Shown piece after piece: positions 5,481-13,188 of a stretch of DNA of 13,747 nt. The first letter of the stretch is position 1. Every line of letters starts with the position of its first letter. The notes below the pieces were generated by a model. It made no database searches and was not told the origin of the DNA. It saw only the letters and a program-made list of their open reading frames with translations. This stretch comes from an uncultured Eubacteriales bacterium. GTDB lineage: Bacteria > Bacillota > Clostridia > Oscillospirales > Oscillospiraceae. The position numbers were made by a program, and so were the translations under genes. The stretch covers positions 1 through 13,747 of the forward strand of contig URTG01000030.1 in the NCBI GenBank assembly GCA_900550705.1, given 5' to 3'.

Positions 5481-6587
5481 ATGAAATTTTCCTGCGAAAA
5501 GGCGCTGCTCACCACGGCGGTCAGCGTTGCATCCCGGGCGGTGGCTGCAAAAAGTTCCATCGCCGCCATGGAGGGCATCCTGCTGGAGGCCAGGCAGAGC
5601 CTTCAGCTCACCGGATATAATTTAGAGACCGGCATCCAGGCCACCGTCCCCGCCGAGGTGACGGAGCCCGGCTCCCTGGTCCTGTCCGCCCGGCTGTTCG
5701 GCGAGATCGTCCGCAAGCTGCCCGACGACGTGGTGGTCTTCTCCGCCCAGGGCTATATGGTCAACATCAGGTGCGGCCTGGCGGAGTTCAACATTCTGGG
5801 CATGGACCCGGAGGAGTTCCCCGAGCTGCCCGCCGTGGACCAGCAGAACAGCCTGACCCTCCCCCAGCCCGCCCTGCGCTCCATGATCGCCCAGACCCTG
5901 TTCGCCGTCAGCGACAACGAGAGCCGCCCCATCCACACCGGCTCCCTGTTCGAGGTAGAGGGCGACCAGCTCACCGTGGTGTCGGTAGACGGCTACCGCC
6001 TGGCCCTGCGCCGGGAGACCGTGAGCGAAAAGCGGGGGGCCGACGCCTTCTCCTTCGTGGTCCCCGGCTCCGCTCTGAGCGAGGTAGAGAAGATCTGCTC
6101 CGGCGAGGAGACCGTCACCGTCATCCAGGGCGCCCGGCACGTGCTGTTCCGCACGGGGGACATTCTGCTGGTCTGCCGCCGGTTGGAGGGCGAGTTCCTC
6201 TCCTACCGCAACGCCATCCCCCGGAACAACGCCATCCGGGTGGAGTGCGAGACCCGGGCGCTGCTGTCCTCCATCGAGCGCGTGTCTCTGATGATCAGCG
6301 AAAAGCTGAAGGCACCCCTGCGCTGCACCTTTGGGGACGGGCTGGTGTCCATCACCACCAAGACCGCCATCGGCGACGCCGCCGACCAGTGCCCCATCCT
6401 GGGAGACGGCCAGGGGCTGGAGATCGGCTTCAACAATAAATACCTCATGGACGCGCTGAAGGCGGCCCCGGCGGACAAGCTCCGCCTGGAGTTCAACTCC
6501 GGCGTGGCCCCCTGTGTCATTCTGCCGGCGGAGGGGGAGGAGCGCTTCATCTATATGGTGCTCCCCGTCCGGCTGAAGGCCAACTGA
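5481..6587 (+). CDS. dnaN: DNA polymerase III beta subunit (sliding clamp)
   Basis: The beta clamp (368 residues) encircles DNA as a dimer and tethers replicative polymerase and many repair proteins. It begins MKFSCEKALLTTAVSVASRAV and has the three repeated clamp folds, roughly 1-120, 125-245 and 248-368. It ends in YMVLPVRLKAN, where the family has its conserved C-terminal MLPVRL-like tail forming part of the protein-binding cleft. DNESRPIHTGSLFE and VSVDGYRLALRR are recognisable domain II landmarks. The ATG at 5481 has GGAGG 7 nt upstream. A 65-residue in-frame extension upstream would cross the origin boxes and is rejected. It lies 34 nt before yaaA and is likely cotranscribed with yaaA and recF. 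Confidence 0.98.
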   Translation: MKFSCEKALLTTAVSVASRAVAAKSSIAAMEGILLEARQSLQLTGYNLETGIQATVPAEVTEPGSLVLSARLFGEIVRKLPDDVVVFSAQGYMVNIRCGLAEFNILGMDPEEFPELPAVDQQNSLTLPQPALRSMIAQTLFAVSDNESRPIHTGSLFEVEGDQLTVVSVDGYRLALRRETVSEKRGADAFSFVVPGSALSEVEKICSGEETVTVIQGARHVLFRTGDILLVCRRLEGEFLSYRNAIPRNNAIRVECETRALLSSIERVSLMISEKLKAPLRCTFGDGLVSITTKTAIGDAADQCPILGDGQGLEIGFNNKYLMDALKAAPADKLRLEFNSGVAPCVILPAEGEERFIYMVLPVRLKAN

Positions 6588-6621
6588 CACCATAAAATTC
6601 CCCGGGAAAGGCGGAACACCC

Positions 6622-6837
6622 ATGGAAACCACCGAAATTCAGATCCATACCGAGTTTATCAAATTGCAGGACCTGCTGAAATTCGCCGGCGCGGTCGAGA
6701 CCGGCGGCGATGCCAAGCTCATCATTCAGGAGGGCCGGGTCACCGTCAACGGCGAGGTCTGCACCATGCGGGGCAAAAAGCTCCGCCCCGGCGACCGGGC
6801 GGCCATCGACGGCCAGCTGGAGCTGGTCGTCCGATGA
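6622..6837 (+). CDS. yaaA: S4-domain RNA-binding protein YaaA
   Basis: This 71-residue protein is a single S4 RNA-binding fold, the YaaA (RlbA-like) family found between dnaN and recF in most Firmicutes. The typical S4 pattern is present: FIKLQDLLKFAGAVETGGDAK, shown across 13-33 in part, then a GRVTVNGEVCTMRGKKLRPGD stretch at about 39-58. B. subtilis homologs have been linked to ribosome assembly; I treat that role as tentative here. AAAGGCGG precedes the ATG by 7 nt. Its stop overlaps the recF start as ATGA (6834-6837), so recF translation is probably coupled to it. Confidence 0.95.
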   Translation: METTEIQIHTEFIKLQDLLKFAGAVETGGDAKLIIQEGRVTVNGEVCTMRGKKLRPGDRAAIDGQLELVVR

Positions 6838-7937
6838 TCCTCACCGGGCTGGAGCTGGAGCACTTCCGGAACTACTCCCACCTGGCGGCGGAATTCGACC
6901 CCCGGGTCAACCTGATCTACGGGGAGAACGCCCAGGGCAAGACCAATCTGCTGGAGGCTGCGGCCTACCTGTCCTTAGCCAAGTCCCACCGGGCCCGGTA
7001 CGACCGGGAGATGATCCAGCTGGACGCGCCGGAGGCAGCCATCCGCGGCGCCGTCCAGAGCCGGGAGCGCACCTTCACCCTGGAGGCCAGACTCCTCCGG
7101 GGCCGGGGGCGGCAGCTGTGGTCCAACGGGGTCCGGCTGAAAACCGCCGGGGCCCTGGCGGGCATTCTCACCACCGTGCTGTTCTGCCCCGAGGACCTGT
7201 ACCTCATCCGGGAGGGCAGCGCCGCCCGGCGGCGGTTTTTAGACGGGGCCATCGGCCAGCTCCGCCCCCGATACGCCCAGGCCCTGGCGGAATATCACCG
7301 GCTCTATGAGCACAAGACCCGCATCCTCCGGGACTGGCCGGAGAACCCCTCCCTGCTGGCCACGCTGGACGACTTCAACCTGCGGATGGCCCAGACCGGG
7401 GCCCTGGTGATCCACTACCGGGCCCACTTTGTCAAGCGCCTGCGGGAAAACGCCCCGGTGATCCACCGGGACTTCTCCGGCGGGCGGGAGGAGCTGGGGC
7501 TGGAGTATACCACCGTATCCACCGTGACCGACCCCCTGGAGCCCCCCCGGCTTCTGCTGCCCCAGCTGTTGGACCACCAGGCCCGGCACCGGCAGGCGGA
7601 GCTGGATGCCCGGCAGTGTCTCTCCGGCCCCCACAAGGACGACCTGCTGGTGAACGTCAACGGTCTGGCCGCCAAAACCTACGGCTCTCAGGGCCAGACC
7701 CGCACCGCCGCCCTGTCGTTGAAGCTGGCCCAGCGGGAGATTTTTCAGGAGGAGACCGGCGAGTGGCCGGTGCTCCTGCTGGACGACGTCCTCTCTGAGC
7801 TGGACCCCAGGCGGCAGGCCTTTGTCCTCAACCGCATCCGGGGCGGCCAGGTGTTCATCACCTGCTGCGAGGAGGACAAGCTGGAGGGCCTGGAGGGCGG
7901 ACGGGCCTTTCACATCCGGAATGGCACCCTGGTCTAG
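6834..7937 (+). CDS. recF: DNA replication and repair protein RecF
   Basis: RecF (367 residues) is an SMC-like ABC ATPase that with RecO and RecR loads RecA at gaps behind replication forks. Walker A is GENAQGKT (30-37). The ABC signature lies in SQGQTRTAALSLKLA (285-299). Walker B is LLLDDVLSELDP (314-325, with D317/D318), followed by an ITCCE strand typical of the final D-loop region. The conserved LSGPHKDD stretch is at about 262-269. The length is normal for the family. The start is the ATG within the ATGA overlap with yaaA; the second residue onward (ILTGLELEHFRNY) aligns with the usual N terminus. remB begins 17 nt after the stop. Confidence 0.98.
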   Translation: MILTGLELEHFRNYSHLAAEFDPRVNLIYGENAQGKTNLLEAAAYLSLAKSHRARYDREMIQLDAPEAAIRGAVQSRERTFTLEARLLRGRGRQLWSNGVRLKTAGALAGILTTVLFCPEDLYLIREGSAARRRFLDGAIGQLRPRYAQALAEYHRLYEHKTRILRDWPENPSLLATLDDFNLRMAQTGALVIHYRAHFVKRLRENAPVIHRDFSGGREELGLEYTTVSTVTDPLEPPRLLLPQLLDHQARHRQAELDARQCLSGPHKDDLLVNVNGLAAKTYGSQGQTRTAALSLKLAQREIFQEETGEWPVLLLDDVLSELDPRRQAFVLNRIRGGQVFITCCEEDKLEGLEGGRAFHIRNGTLV

Positions 7938-7954
7938 GAGGCGAGAGAAAACCC

Positions 7955-8218
7955 ATGTTTCTGCATTTAGGACAGTCCGTGGTGGTCCCGGACCGGGAGG
8001 TGGTGGGCGTGTTCGACCTGGACAATGCCAGCTGGGCCTATAAGACCCGGGAGTTCCTGGAGCGGGCGGAGCGGGAGGGCCGCGCCGTCTGGCTGGGGGA
8101 CGATCTGCCCCGGTCGGTGGTCCTGGTGGACGGGGGCGGCGGGCCGCCCAAGGTCTATTTCTCCCAGTTCTCCCCGGGGACACTAGAAAAACAGATGCGA
8201 AATCCATATAAGCTGTAA
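7955..8218 (+). CDS. remB: Extracellular matrix regulatory protein RemB-like (DUF370)
   Basis: This 87-residue protein belongs to the DUF370/RemB (YaaB) family, which in Bacillus and Clostridia sits between recF and gyrB. In B. subtilis, RemA and RemB promote biofilm matrix gene expression. RemA binds DNA as a ring; RemB's mode is less clear. The N-terminal MFLHLGQSVVVPDREVVGVFD is diagnostic, and the C-terminal VYFSQFSPGTLEKQ also fits. The middle (RSVVLVDGGGGPPKV) carries a glycine-rich turn. The strong AGGAGG is 13 nt from the ATG, which is long; GAGAG at 7943-7947 gives a 7-nt spacing and may serve instead. It probably ends the dnaA-recF transcription unit, or is read through into gyrB. 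Confidence 0.9.
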   Translation: MFLHLGQSVVVPDREVVGVFDLDNASWAYKTREFLERAEREGRAVWLGDDLPRSVVLVDGGGGPPKVYFSQFSPGTLEKQMRNPYKL

Positions 8219-8350
8219 TTTACAAGCTATAAAATATAGATAGTTGAGAGTGGAGCGGCAAGAAACCGGCTGCGGCCGCAAAAAACGCTTCTTGCCCCTC
8301 CCCTCTCAACCATCGTACACCCTTTCACTACGATTCATCGGAGGTACACT
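8219..8350. other. remB-gyrB intergenic region
   Basis: This 132-bp gap begins with an AT-rich stretch (8219-8242), continues with a 68-bp imperfect inverted repeat (8243-8310), and ends with the gyrB ribosome site GGAGG (8340-8344). A TTTACA (8219-8224) resembles a -35 hexamer, but no good -10 lies at the right spacing. I do not call a promoter. Confidence 0.55.
8243..8310. repeat. 22-bp imperfect inverted repeat with 24-nt loop
   Basis: The arms at 8243-8264 and 8289-8310 pair over 22 bp with two mismatches. The outer portion reads GTTGAGAG...CTCTCAAC and the inner portion GGCAAGAA...TTCTTGCC (one mismatch nearby). The loop contains GCGGCCGC. No T-run follows, so it is unlikely to be a terminator. 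The AGTTGAG-AGTGGAG start resembles the heptamer arrays at the window ends. Confidence 0.8.
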
Positions 8351-10297
8351 ATGTCAGAAGAACAGATCGAGCTGAATACCACCCAGACGGACCACGAATA
8401 CGGCGGCTCTGAGATCCAGGTGCTGGAGGGGCTGGAGGCCGTCCGCAAGCGGCCGGGTATGTACATCGGTTCCACCAGCGAGTCCGGCCTGCACCACCTG
8501 GTCTATGAGATCGTGGACAACTCCATCGACGAGGCATTGGCCGGCTACTGCACCAATATCACCGTGACCATCAACCCGGGCAACACCATCACCGTCACGG
8601 ACAACGGCCGCGGTATCCCCGTGGACATCCAGCCCCAGACGGGGAAGCCCGCCCTGGAGGTGGTATTCACCATCCTGCACGCCGGCGGCAAGTTCGGCGG
8701 CGGCGGGTATAAGGTCTCCGGCGGTCTGCACGGCGTGGGTGCCTCCGTGGTCAATGCCCTGAGCCAGTGGCTGGAGGTCCAGGTCCACAAAAACGGCAAA
8801 ATTTACGAGATGAAGTTCTCCCGGGGCAAGATCACCCAGGAGATGAAGGTGGTGGGCACCACCAATTATACCGGCACCACCGTCACCTTCCAGCCCGACC
8901 CCGAGATGTTCGAGACCCTGGAATACAGCTACGACACCCTGCACACCCGGATGCGGGAGGAGGCCTTCCTCAACGCCGGCCTCCGCATCCAGACGGTGGA
9001 CCTCCGCCCCGGCCAGGAGCAGGAGGACGATATGTGCTATGAGGGCGGCATCCGGGAGTTTGTCAGCTACATCAACCGGAACAAGGACCCCCTGCACGAC
9101 CAGGTCATCTATATGTCCGGCGCCCGGGAGGACTCCATGGCCGAGGTGGCCATGCAGTATAACGACGGGTATAACGAGATCATGGTCTCCTTCGCCAACA
9201 ACGTCCACACCCCCGAGGGCGGTATGCACGAGGAGGGCTTCAAGCGGGCCCTCACCTCCGTGCTCAACGCCTACGGCCGGAAGATCAAACTGCTGAAGGA
9301 CGACGAGAAGGTCTCCGGCGAGGACTGCCGGGAGGGCCTGACCGTGGTGATCTCCGTCAAGCTCACCGAGGCCCAGTTCGAGGGCCAGACCAAGGCCAAG
9401 CTGGGCAACAGCGAGATGCGGACCCTGGTGAACGCCATCGTCAGCGAAAAGCTGGAGACCTTCCTGGAGGAAAACCCCGCCGTGGGCCGGGCCATCCTGG
9501 ACAAGGCCCTCACCGCCAACCGCGCCCGGGAGGCGGCCCGCAAGGCCCGGGAGTCCATCCGCCGCAAGACCGCCCTGGGCGGCGCGGCCATGCCCGACAA
9601 GCTGCGGGACTGCAACGAGAATAACCCCGAGCTCACCGAGCTGTACATCGTCGAGGGCGACTCCGCCGGCGGCTCCGCCACCCAGGGGCGGGACTCCCGC
9701 TTCCAGGCCATCCTCCCCCTGTGGGGCAAGATGCTCAACGTGGAAAAGGCCCGGGCGGACAAGGTCTACGGCAACGACAAGCTCCAGCCCGTCATCACCG
9801 CCTTGGGCGCTGGCATTGGCGAGGAGTTCGACGTGGCCAAGCTGCGCTATCACAAGGTGGTCATTATGGCCGATGCCGACGTGGACGGTGCCCACATCCG
9901 CACCCTGCTGCTCACCTTCTTCTTCCGCTTTATGCGCCCGCTGATCGAGGAGGGCTACGTCTACTCCGCCGTGCCCCCCCTGTATAAGCTGTCCCGGGGC
10001 AAGACCACCCGGGTGGCCTTCTCTGACGAGGAGCGGGACGCCATCTCCGCCGAAATGCGGGGCGGCAATCCCAACGTGAAGATCGACATCAGCCGCTTCA
10101 AGGGCCTGGGCGAGATGAACCCCCACGAGCTGTGGGAGACCACCATGGACCCGGAAAAGCGCACCCTCCGCCGCATCGAGCTGGACGACGCCGTGGCCGC
10201 CGACGCCACCTTCAACATCCTCATGGGCGAAAAGGTGGAGCCGCGCAAGGAATTTATCGAGAAAAACGCGAAATATGCGGTGAATCTGGATTATTAA
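8351..10297 (+). CDS. gyrB: DNA gyrase subunit B
   Basis: GyrB (648 residues) is the ATPase subunit of DNA gyrase, which adds negative supercoils ahead of and behind forks. The GHKL ATPase domain has the catalytic Glu and Mg-binding Asn in EIVDNSIDEA (E53, N57) and D84 in TDNGRGIP. The ATP-lid GGLHGVGASVVNAL stretch follows near 118-131. The transducer domain leads to TOPRIM, with EGDSAGGSA (435-443) and the metal-binding triad in DADVD (D508, D510, D512). The C-terminal GEMNPHELWETTMDP is typical. W458, in LPLWGKMLNVEKAR, replaces the basic residue found in many GyrB proteins. The ATG has GGAGG 6 nt upstream. The length matches short (non-insert) GyrB. gyrA follows after a 276-bp repeat-filled gap. 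Confidence 0.99.
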   Translation: MSEEQIELNTTQTDHEYGGSEIQVLEGLEAVRKRPGMYIGSTSESGLHHLVYEIVDNSIDEALAGYCTNITVTINPGNTITVTDNGRGIPVDIQPQTGKPALEVVFTILHAGGKFGGGGYKVSGGLHGVGASVVNALSQWLEVQVHKNGKIYEMKFSRGKITQEMKVVGTTNYTGTTVTFQPDPEMFETLEYSYDTLHTRMREEAFLNAGLRIQTVDLRPGQEQEDDMCYEGGIREFVSYINRNKDPLHDQVIYMSGAREDSMAEVAMQYNDGYNEIMVSFANNVHTPEGGMHEEGFKRALTSVLNAYGRKIKLLKDDEKVSGEDCREGLTVVISVKLTEAQFEGQTKAKLGNSEMRTLVNAIVSEKLETFLEENPAVGRAILDKALTANRAREAARKARESIRRKTALGGAAMPDKLRDCNENNPELTELYIVEGDSAGGSATQGRDSRFQAILPLWGKMLNVEKARADKVYGNDKLQPVITALGAGIGEEFDVAKLRYHKVVIMADADVDGAHIRTLLLTFFFRFMRPLIEEGYVYSAVPPLYKLSRGKTTRVAFSDEERDAISAEMRGGNPNVKIDISRFKGLGEMNPHELWETTMDPEKRTLRRIELDDAVAADATFNILMGEKVEPRKEFIEKNAKYAVNLDY

Positions 10298-10305
10298 AAT
10301 AAAAA

Positions 10306-10485
10306 GCCTTCCCCTGGGGGAAGGTGCCCCGAAGGGGCGGATGAGGGGAACGCCAAAGGGCTTTCCGGCCTTATGTCGAAAACGCGAAGTTGTCGATACC
10401 GTTCCCCTCATCCGTCACGGCTGCGCCGTGCCACCTTCCCTACCCCTTTTGTCGCTACGCGACATTTCCCCCTGACAGGGGGAAT
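10306..10485. repeat. Multi-hairpin (MITE/REP-like) intergenic element
   Basis: Six inverted repeats nest or follow one another. They are CCTTCCCC/GGGGAAGG (10307-10324), GCCCC/GGGGC (10326-10338), and a perfect 15-bp pair (10338-10352 with 10400-10414) around a 47-nt loop. Next are CACGGC/GCCGTG (10416-10430), TGTCGC/GCGACA (10450-10464) and TTCCCCCT/AGGGGGAA (10466-10484). GGGAAGGT (10318-10325) can also pair with ACCTTCCC (10433-10440), giving a cloverleaf-like fold. No transposase is present. It resembles REP/MITE-type repeats common in gut Clostridia (recollection, not searched). A 17-nt stretch of it recurs in reverse complement at 13713-13729. Confidence 0.8.
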
Positions 10486-10536
10486 CGACCCCAGGGAAAG
10501 GCATGGGGCGCAGTCATGTCGTCCGCGAAAGGAATA

Positions 10537-10548
10537 GATAAGCTTATC
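10537..10548. promoter_or_regulatory. 12-bp perfect palindrome upstream of gyrA
   Basis: GATAAGCTTATC is a perfect palindrome ending 25 nt before the gyrA ATG, just upstream of its ribosome site. It might be an operator or a chance event; no regulator is recognised. Confidence 0.4.
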
Positions 10549-10573
10549 GACGAGAATAAGGAGACAACCCAAA

Positions 10574-13117
10574 ATGTCTAAAAAACCCCAATACGATCCG
10601 GAGGAGATCCGATACCCGAATCAGACCATCGTGACCTCTCCTCTGGTCCCCGAGATGGAGAAATCCTATATTGAATACGCCATGTCCGTCATTGTGGGCC
10701 GGGCGCTGCCCGACGTGCGGGATGGCCTGAAGCCCGTCCACCGGCGGATTCTGTACGCCATGTATGAGGACAACCTGACCTCGGACCGCCCCTTCAAAAA
10801 GTCGGCCACCTGCGTGGGCGACGTGCTGGGCCGGTATCATCCCCACGGCGACGCCTCGGTGTACGACGCCCTGGTCCGTCTGGCCCAAGACTTCTCCATG
10901 CGCTATATGCTGGTAGACGGCCACGGCAACTTCGGCTCCGTGGATGGCGACCCCCCGGCCGCCTACCGCTATACCGAGGCCCGTCTGAGCAAAATTTCCG
11001 ACGAAATGCTCCGGGACATCGACAAGGACACCGTGGACTGGGACCCCAACTTCGACGAGACCCGGCGGGAGCCCAAGGTCCTGCCCTCCCGCTTCCCCAA
11101 TCTGCTGGTGAACGGCTCCAGCGGCATCGCCGTGGGGATGGCCACCAACATCCCGCCCCACAATCTGCGGGAGGTCATTGACGCGGTGATTTGCGTACTG
11201 AACGACCCGGAGGCCACCCTGGGCGACCTGATGGAGCGCGTGAAGGGCCCTGACTTCCCCACCAAGGGCATTATCATGGGCCGCAGCGGCATCCGCGCCG
11301 CCTACGCCACCGGCCGGGGCCGCATCATGGTCCGGGCGCGGCATGAGTTTGAGGAGTTCGGCAAGGACCGCATCCGCATCGTCATCACCGAGATTCCCTA
11401 TCAGGTGAACAAGCGCCAGCTCATCAAAAATATGGCCGACCAGGTGGAGGACAAGCGCCTGGAGGGCATTTCCGACATCCGGGACGAGTCGGACCGCAAC
11501 GGGATGCGAATCGTCATCGAGCTCAAGCGGGATGCCAACCCCCAGGTGGTGCTCAACCGCCTGTTCGCCCAGACCCAGCTGCAAACCACCTTCGCCATCA
11601 ATATGCTGGCCCTGGTGGAGGTCAACGGCAAGCTCCAGCCCCGTATTCTCTCCCTGCGGCACATTCTGGACGAGTACATCGCCTACCAGGAGCAGGTCAT
11701 TATCCGCCGCACCCGGTACGACCTGAAAAAGGCCCAGGAGCGGGCCCATCTGCTGGAGGGGCTGCTCATCGCCCAGGACAACATCGACGAGGTCATTCAC
11801 ATCATCCGCACCAGCTACGACGATGCCAAGCAGAACCTGATGACCCGCTTCGCCCTGGACGACGTGCAGGCCCAGGCCATCCTGGATATGCGCCTGAAGG
11901 CCCTCCAGGGACTGGACCGGGAGAAGCTGCAGAAGGAGTATCAGGAGCTGGAGGAGCGCATCGCCTATTTCCAGCGCCTGCTGGCCGACGATGCCATGCT
12001 CCGGGGGGTGCTCAAGGACGAGCTCACCGCCATCCGGGACAAGTACGGCGACGACCGCGTCACTGAGATTCAGGACGTGGAGGACGAAATCGACATCGAG
12101 GACCTCATCGAGGAGGAGCAGTGCGTCTTCACCCTGACCCAGGCGGGCTACATCAAGCGTACCCCCGTCAGCGAGTACACCGCCCAGTCCAAGGGCGGCA
12201 TGGGCAAGAAGGGCATCACCACCCGGGAGGAGGACTATGTGGTAGACGTGTTTACCGCCTCCACCCACGACTATCTGCTGTTCTTCACCGACACCGGCAA
12301 GGTCTACCGCAAGAAGGGCTATCAGATCCCCGAGAGCGGCAAGACCGCCAAGGGCAGCAACATCGTAAACATCCTCCAGGTGGAGCCCGGCGAGAAGATC
12401 CAGACCATGGTCCACTTCCGGGAGCTGTCTCAGGAGGAGCTGTATCTGTTCATGGTCACCCGCAGCGGCACGGTGAAGCGCCTGGCGGTGTCCGCCCTGA
12501 AGAACATCCGGGCCAGCGGCATCCGCGCCCTGCGGCTGGACGAGGGCGACGCCCTTATCTCCGTGCTGGAGACCGACGGCAGCCGGGATGTGCTCATCGC
12601 CACCCACGACGGCCAGGCCATCCGCTTCCCGGAGGAGAAGGTCCGGGCCATGGGCCGCGAGGCCGTGGGTGTCCGGGGTATCCAGCTCCGGCCCGGGGAC
12701 TATGTGGTGGGTGCCGGAGTGGTCCAGCCCGGCCGGTCCGTTCTGGCCATCACCGAAAAGGGCTTCGGCAAGCGCACCGAGCTGGAGGAGTACCGGGTCA
12801 CCAACCGGGGCGGCCTGGGCATCCGGAACTACATGGTCACCGAGAAGACCGGCCCCGTGGTGGGCATCAAGGTGGTGGACGGCAGCGAGGACCTGCTCCT
12901 GGTCACCCAGGCGGGCATCCTCATCCGCACCCATGTAGACACCATCCGCATGGCGGGCCGCGCCACCCAGGGCGTTATCGTCATGCGCTTTAAGGAGGAG
13001 GGGGACCGGGTCATTTCTCTGGCCCTGGCCGACCGGGAGGAGACCCCCGGCGAGACCGACGCCCCGGAATCCGAGGACCCCGCGGGCCAGCCGGCCCCCG
13101 AGACCCCCGCAGAATAA
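10574..13117 (+). CDS. gyrA: DNA gyrase subunit A
   Basis: GyrA (847 residues) forms the A2B2 gyrase that cleaves and passes DNA. The N-terminal breakage-reunion domain has the catalytic tyrosine Y133, preceded by R132, in AAYRYTEAR. The quinolone-resistance region reads HPHGDASVYD. Ala94 lies where E. coli has Ser83, while Asp98 matches Asp87. A tower and coiled coil (about 340-500) lead to the six-bladed C-terminal wrapping domain (about 515-820). There the GyrA-box position reads QSKGGMG (538-544), a degenerate form of QRRGGKG. The last 26 or so residues are acidic and proline-rich. AAGGAG is 10 nt before the ATG. Placement directly after gyrB, next to oriC, supports gyrase rather than topoisomerase IV (ParC). 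A 13-bp terminator-like stem follows the stop. Confidence 0.98.
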   Translation: MSKKPQYDPEEIRYPNQTIVTSPLVPEMEKSYIEYAMSVIVGRALPDVRDGLKPVHRRILYAMYEDNLTSDRPFKKSATCVGDVLGRYHPHGDASVYDALVRLAQDFSMRYMLVDGHGNFGSVDGDPPAAYRYTEARLSKISDEMLRDIDKDTVDWDPNFDETRREPKVLPSRFPNLLVNGSSGIAVGMATNIPPHNLREVIDAVICVLNDPEATLGDLMERVKGPDFPTKGIIMGRSGIRAAYATGRGRIMVRARHEFEEFGKDRIRIVITEIPYQVNKRQLIKNMADQVEDKRLEGISDIRDESDRNGMRIVIELKRDANPQVVLNRLFAQTQLQTTFAINMLALVEVNGKLQPRILSLRHILDEYIAYQEQVIIRRTRYDLKKAQERAHLLEGLLIAQDNIDEVIHIIRTSYDDAKQNLMTRFALDDVQAQAILDMRLKALQGLDREKLQKEYQELEERIAYFQRLLADDAMLRGVLKDELTAIRDKYGDDRVTEIQDVEDEIDIEDLIEEEQCVFTLTQAGYIKRTPVSEYTAQSKGGMGKKGITTREEDYVVDVFTASTHDYLLFFTDTGKVYRKKGYQIPESGKTAKGSNIVNILQVEPGEKIQTMVHFRELSQEELYLFMVTRSGTVKRLAVSALKNIRASGIRALRLDEGDALISVLETDGSRDVLIATHDGQAIRFPEEKVRAMGREAVGVRGIQLRPGDYVVGAGVVQPGRSVLAITEKGFGKRTELEEYRVTNRGGLGIRNYMVTEKTGPVVGIKVVDGSEDLLLVTQAGILIRTHVDTIRMAGRATQGVIVMRFKEEGDRVISLALADREETPGETDAPESEDPAGQPAPETPAE

Positions 13118-13122
13118 CACAC

Positions 13123-13157
13123 CGCGGGGAGTCCCCTTCAGCCCGGGACTCCCCGCG
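13123..13157 (+). terminator. Stem-loop terminator after gyrA
   Basis: A perfect 13-bp stem (13123-13135 with 13145-13157) with a 9-nt loop begins 5 nt after the gyrA stop. The following tract is only TCCTTGT, a weak U-run, so termination may be partial and allow some read-through into the next gene. Confidence 0.75.
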
Positions 13158-13188
13158 TCCTTGTCCGGGCTGAGGAGAGGAGGCGCCC

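Larger units (their letters stand above)
10298..10573. other. gyrB-gyrA intergenic region filled by repeats
   Basis: The 276-bp gap holds a multi-hairpin element (10306-10485), a 12-bp palindrome (10537-10548) and the gyrA ribosome site AAGGAG (10558-10563). A short plus-strand ORF across it (10390-10581) looks like chance and has no ribosome site. In many Firmicutes gyrB and gyrA lie much closer, so this gap is expanded. Confidence 0.75.

Noticed and set aside
8354..10411. Antisense ORF (685 codons) across gyrB
   Set aside because: Shadow of gyrB with biased composition and no ribosome site.
10298..10573. Transposon or insertion sequence with its own gene
   Set aside because: There are inverted repeats but no transposase-like coding sequence; at most it is a non-autonomous element.
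10390..10581. Short plus-strand ORF in the gyrB-gyrA gap
   Set aside because: It spans hairpin repeats, lacks a ribosome site, overlaps the gyrA start, and resembles no protein.
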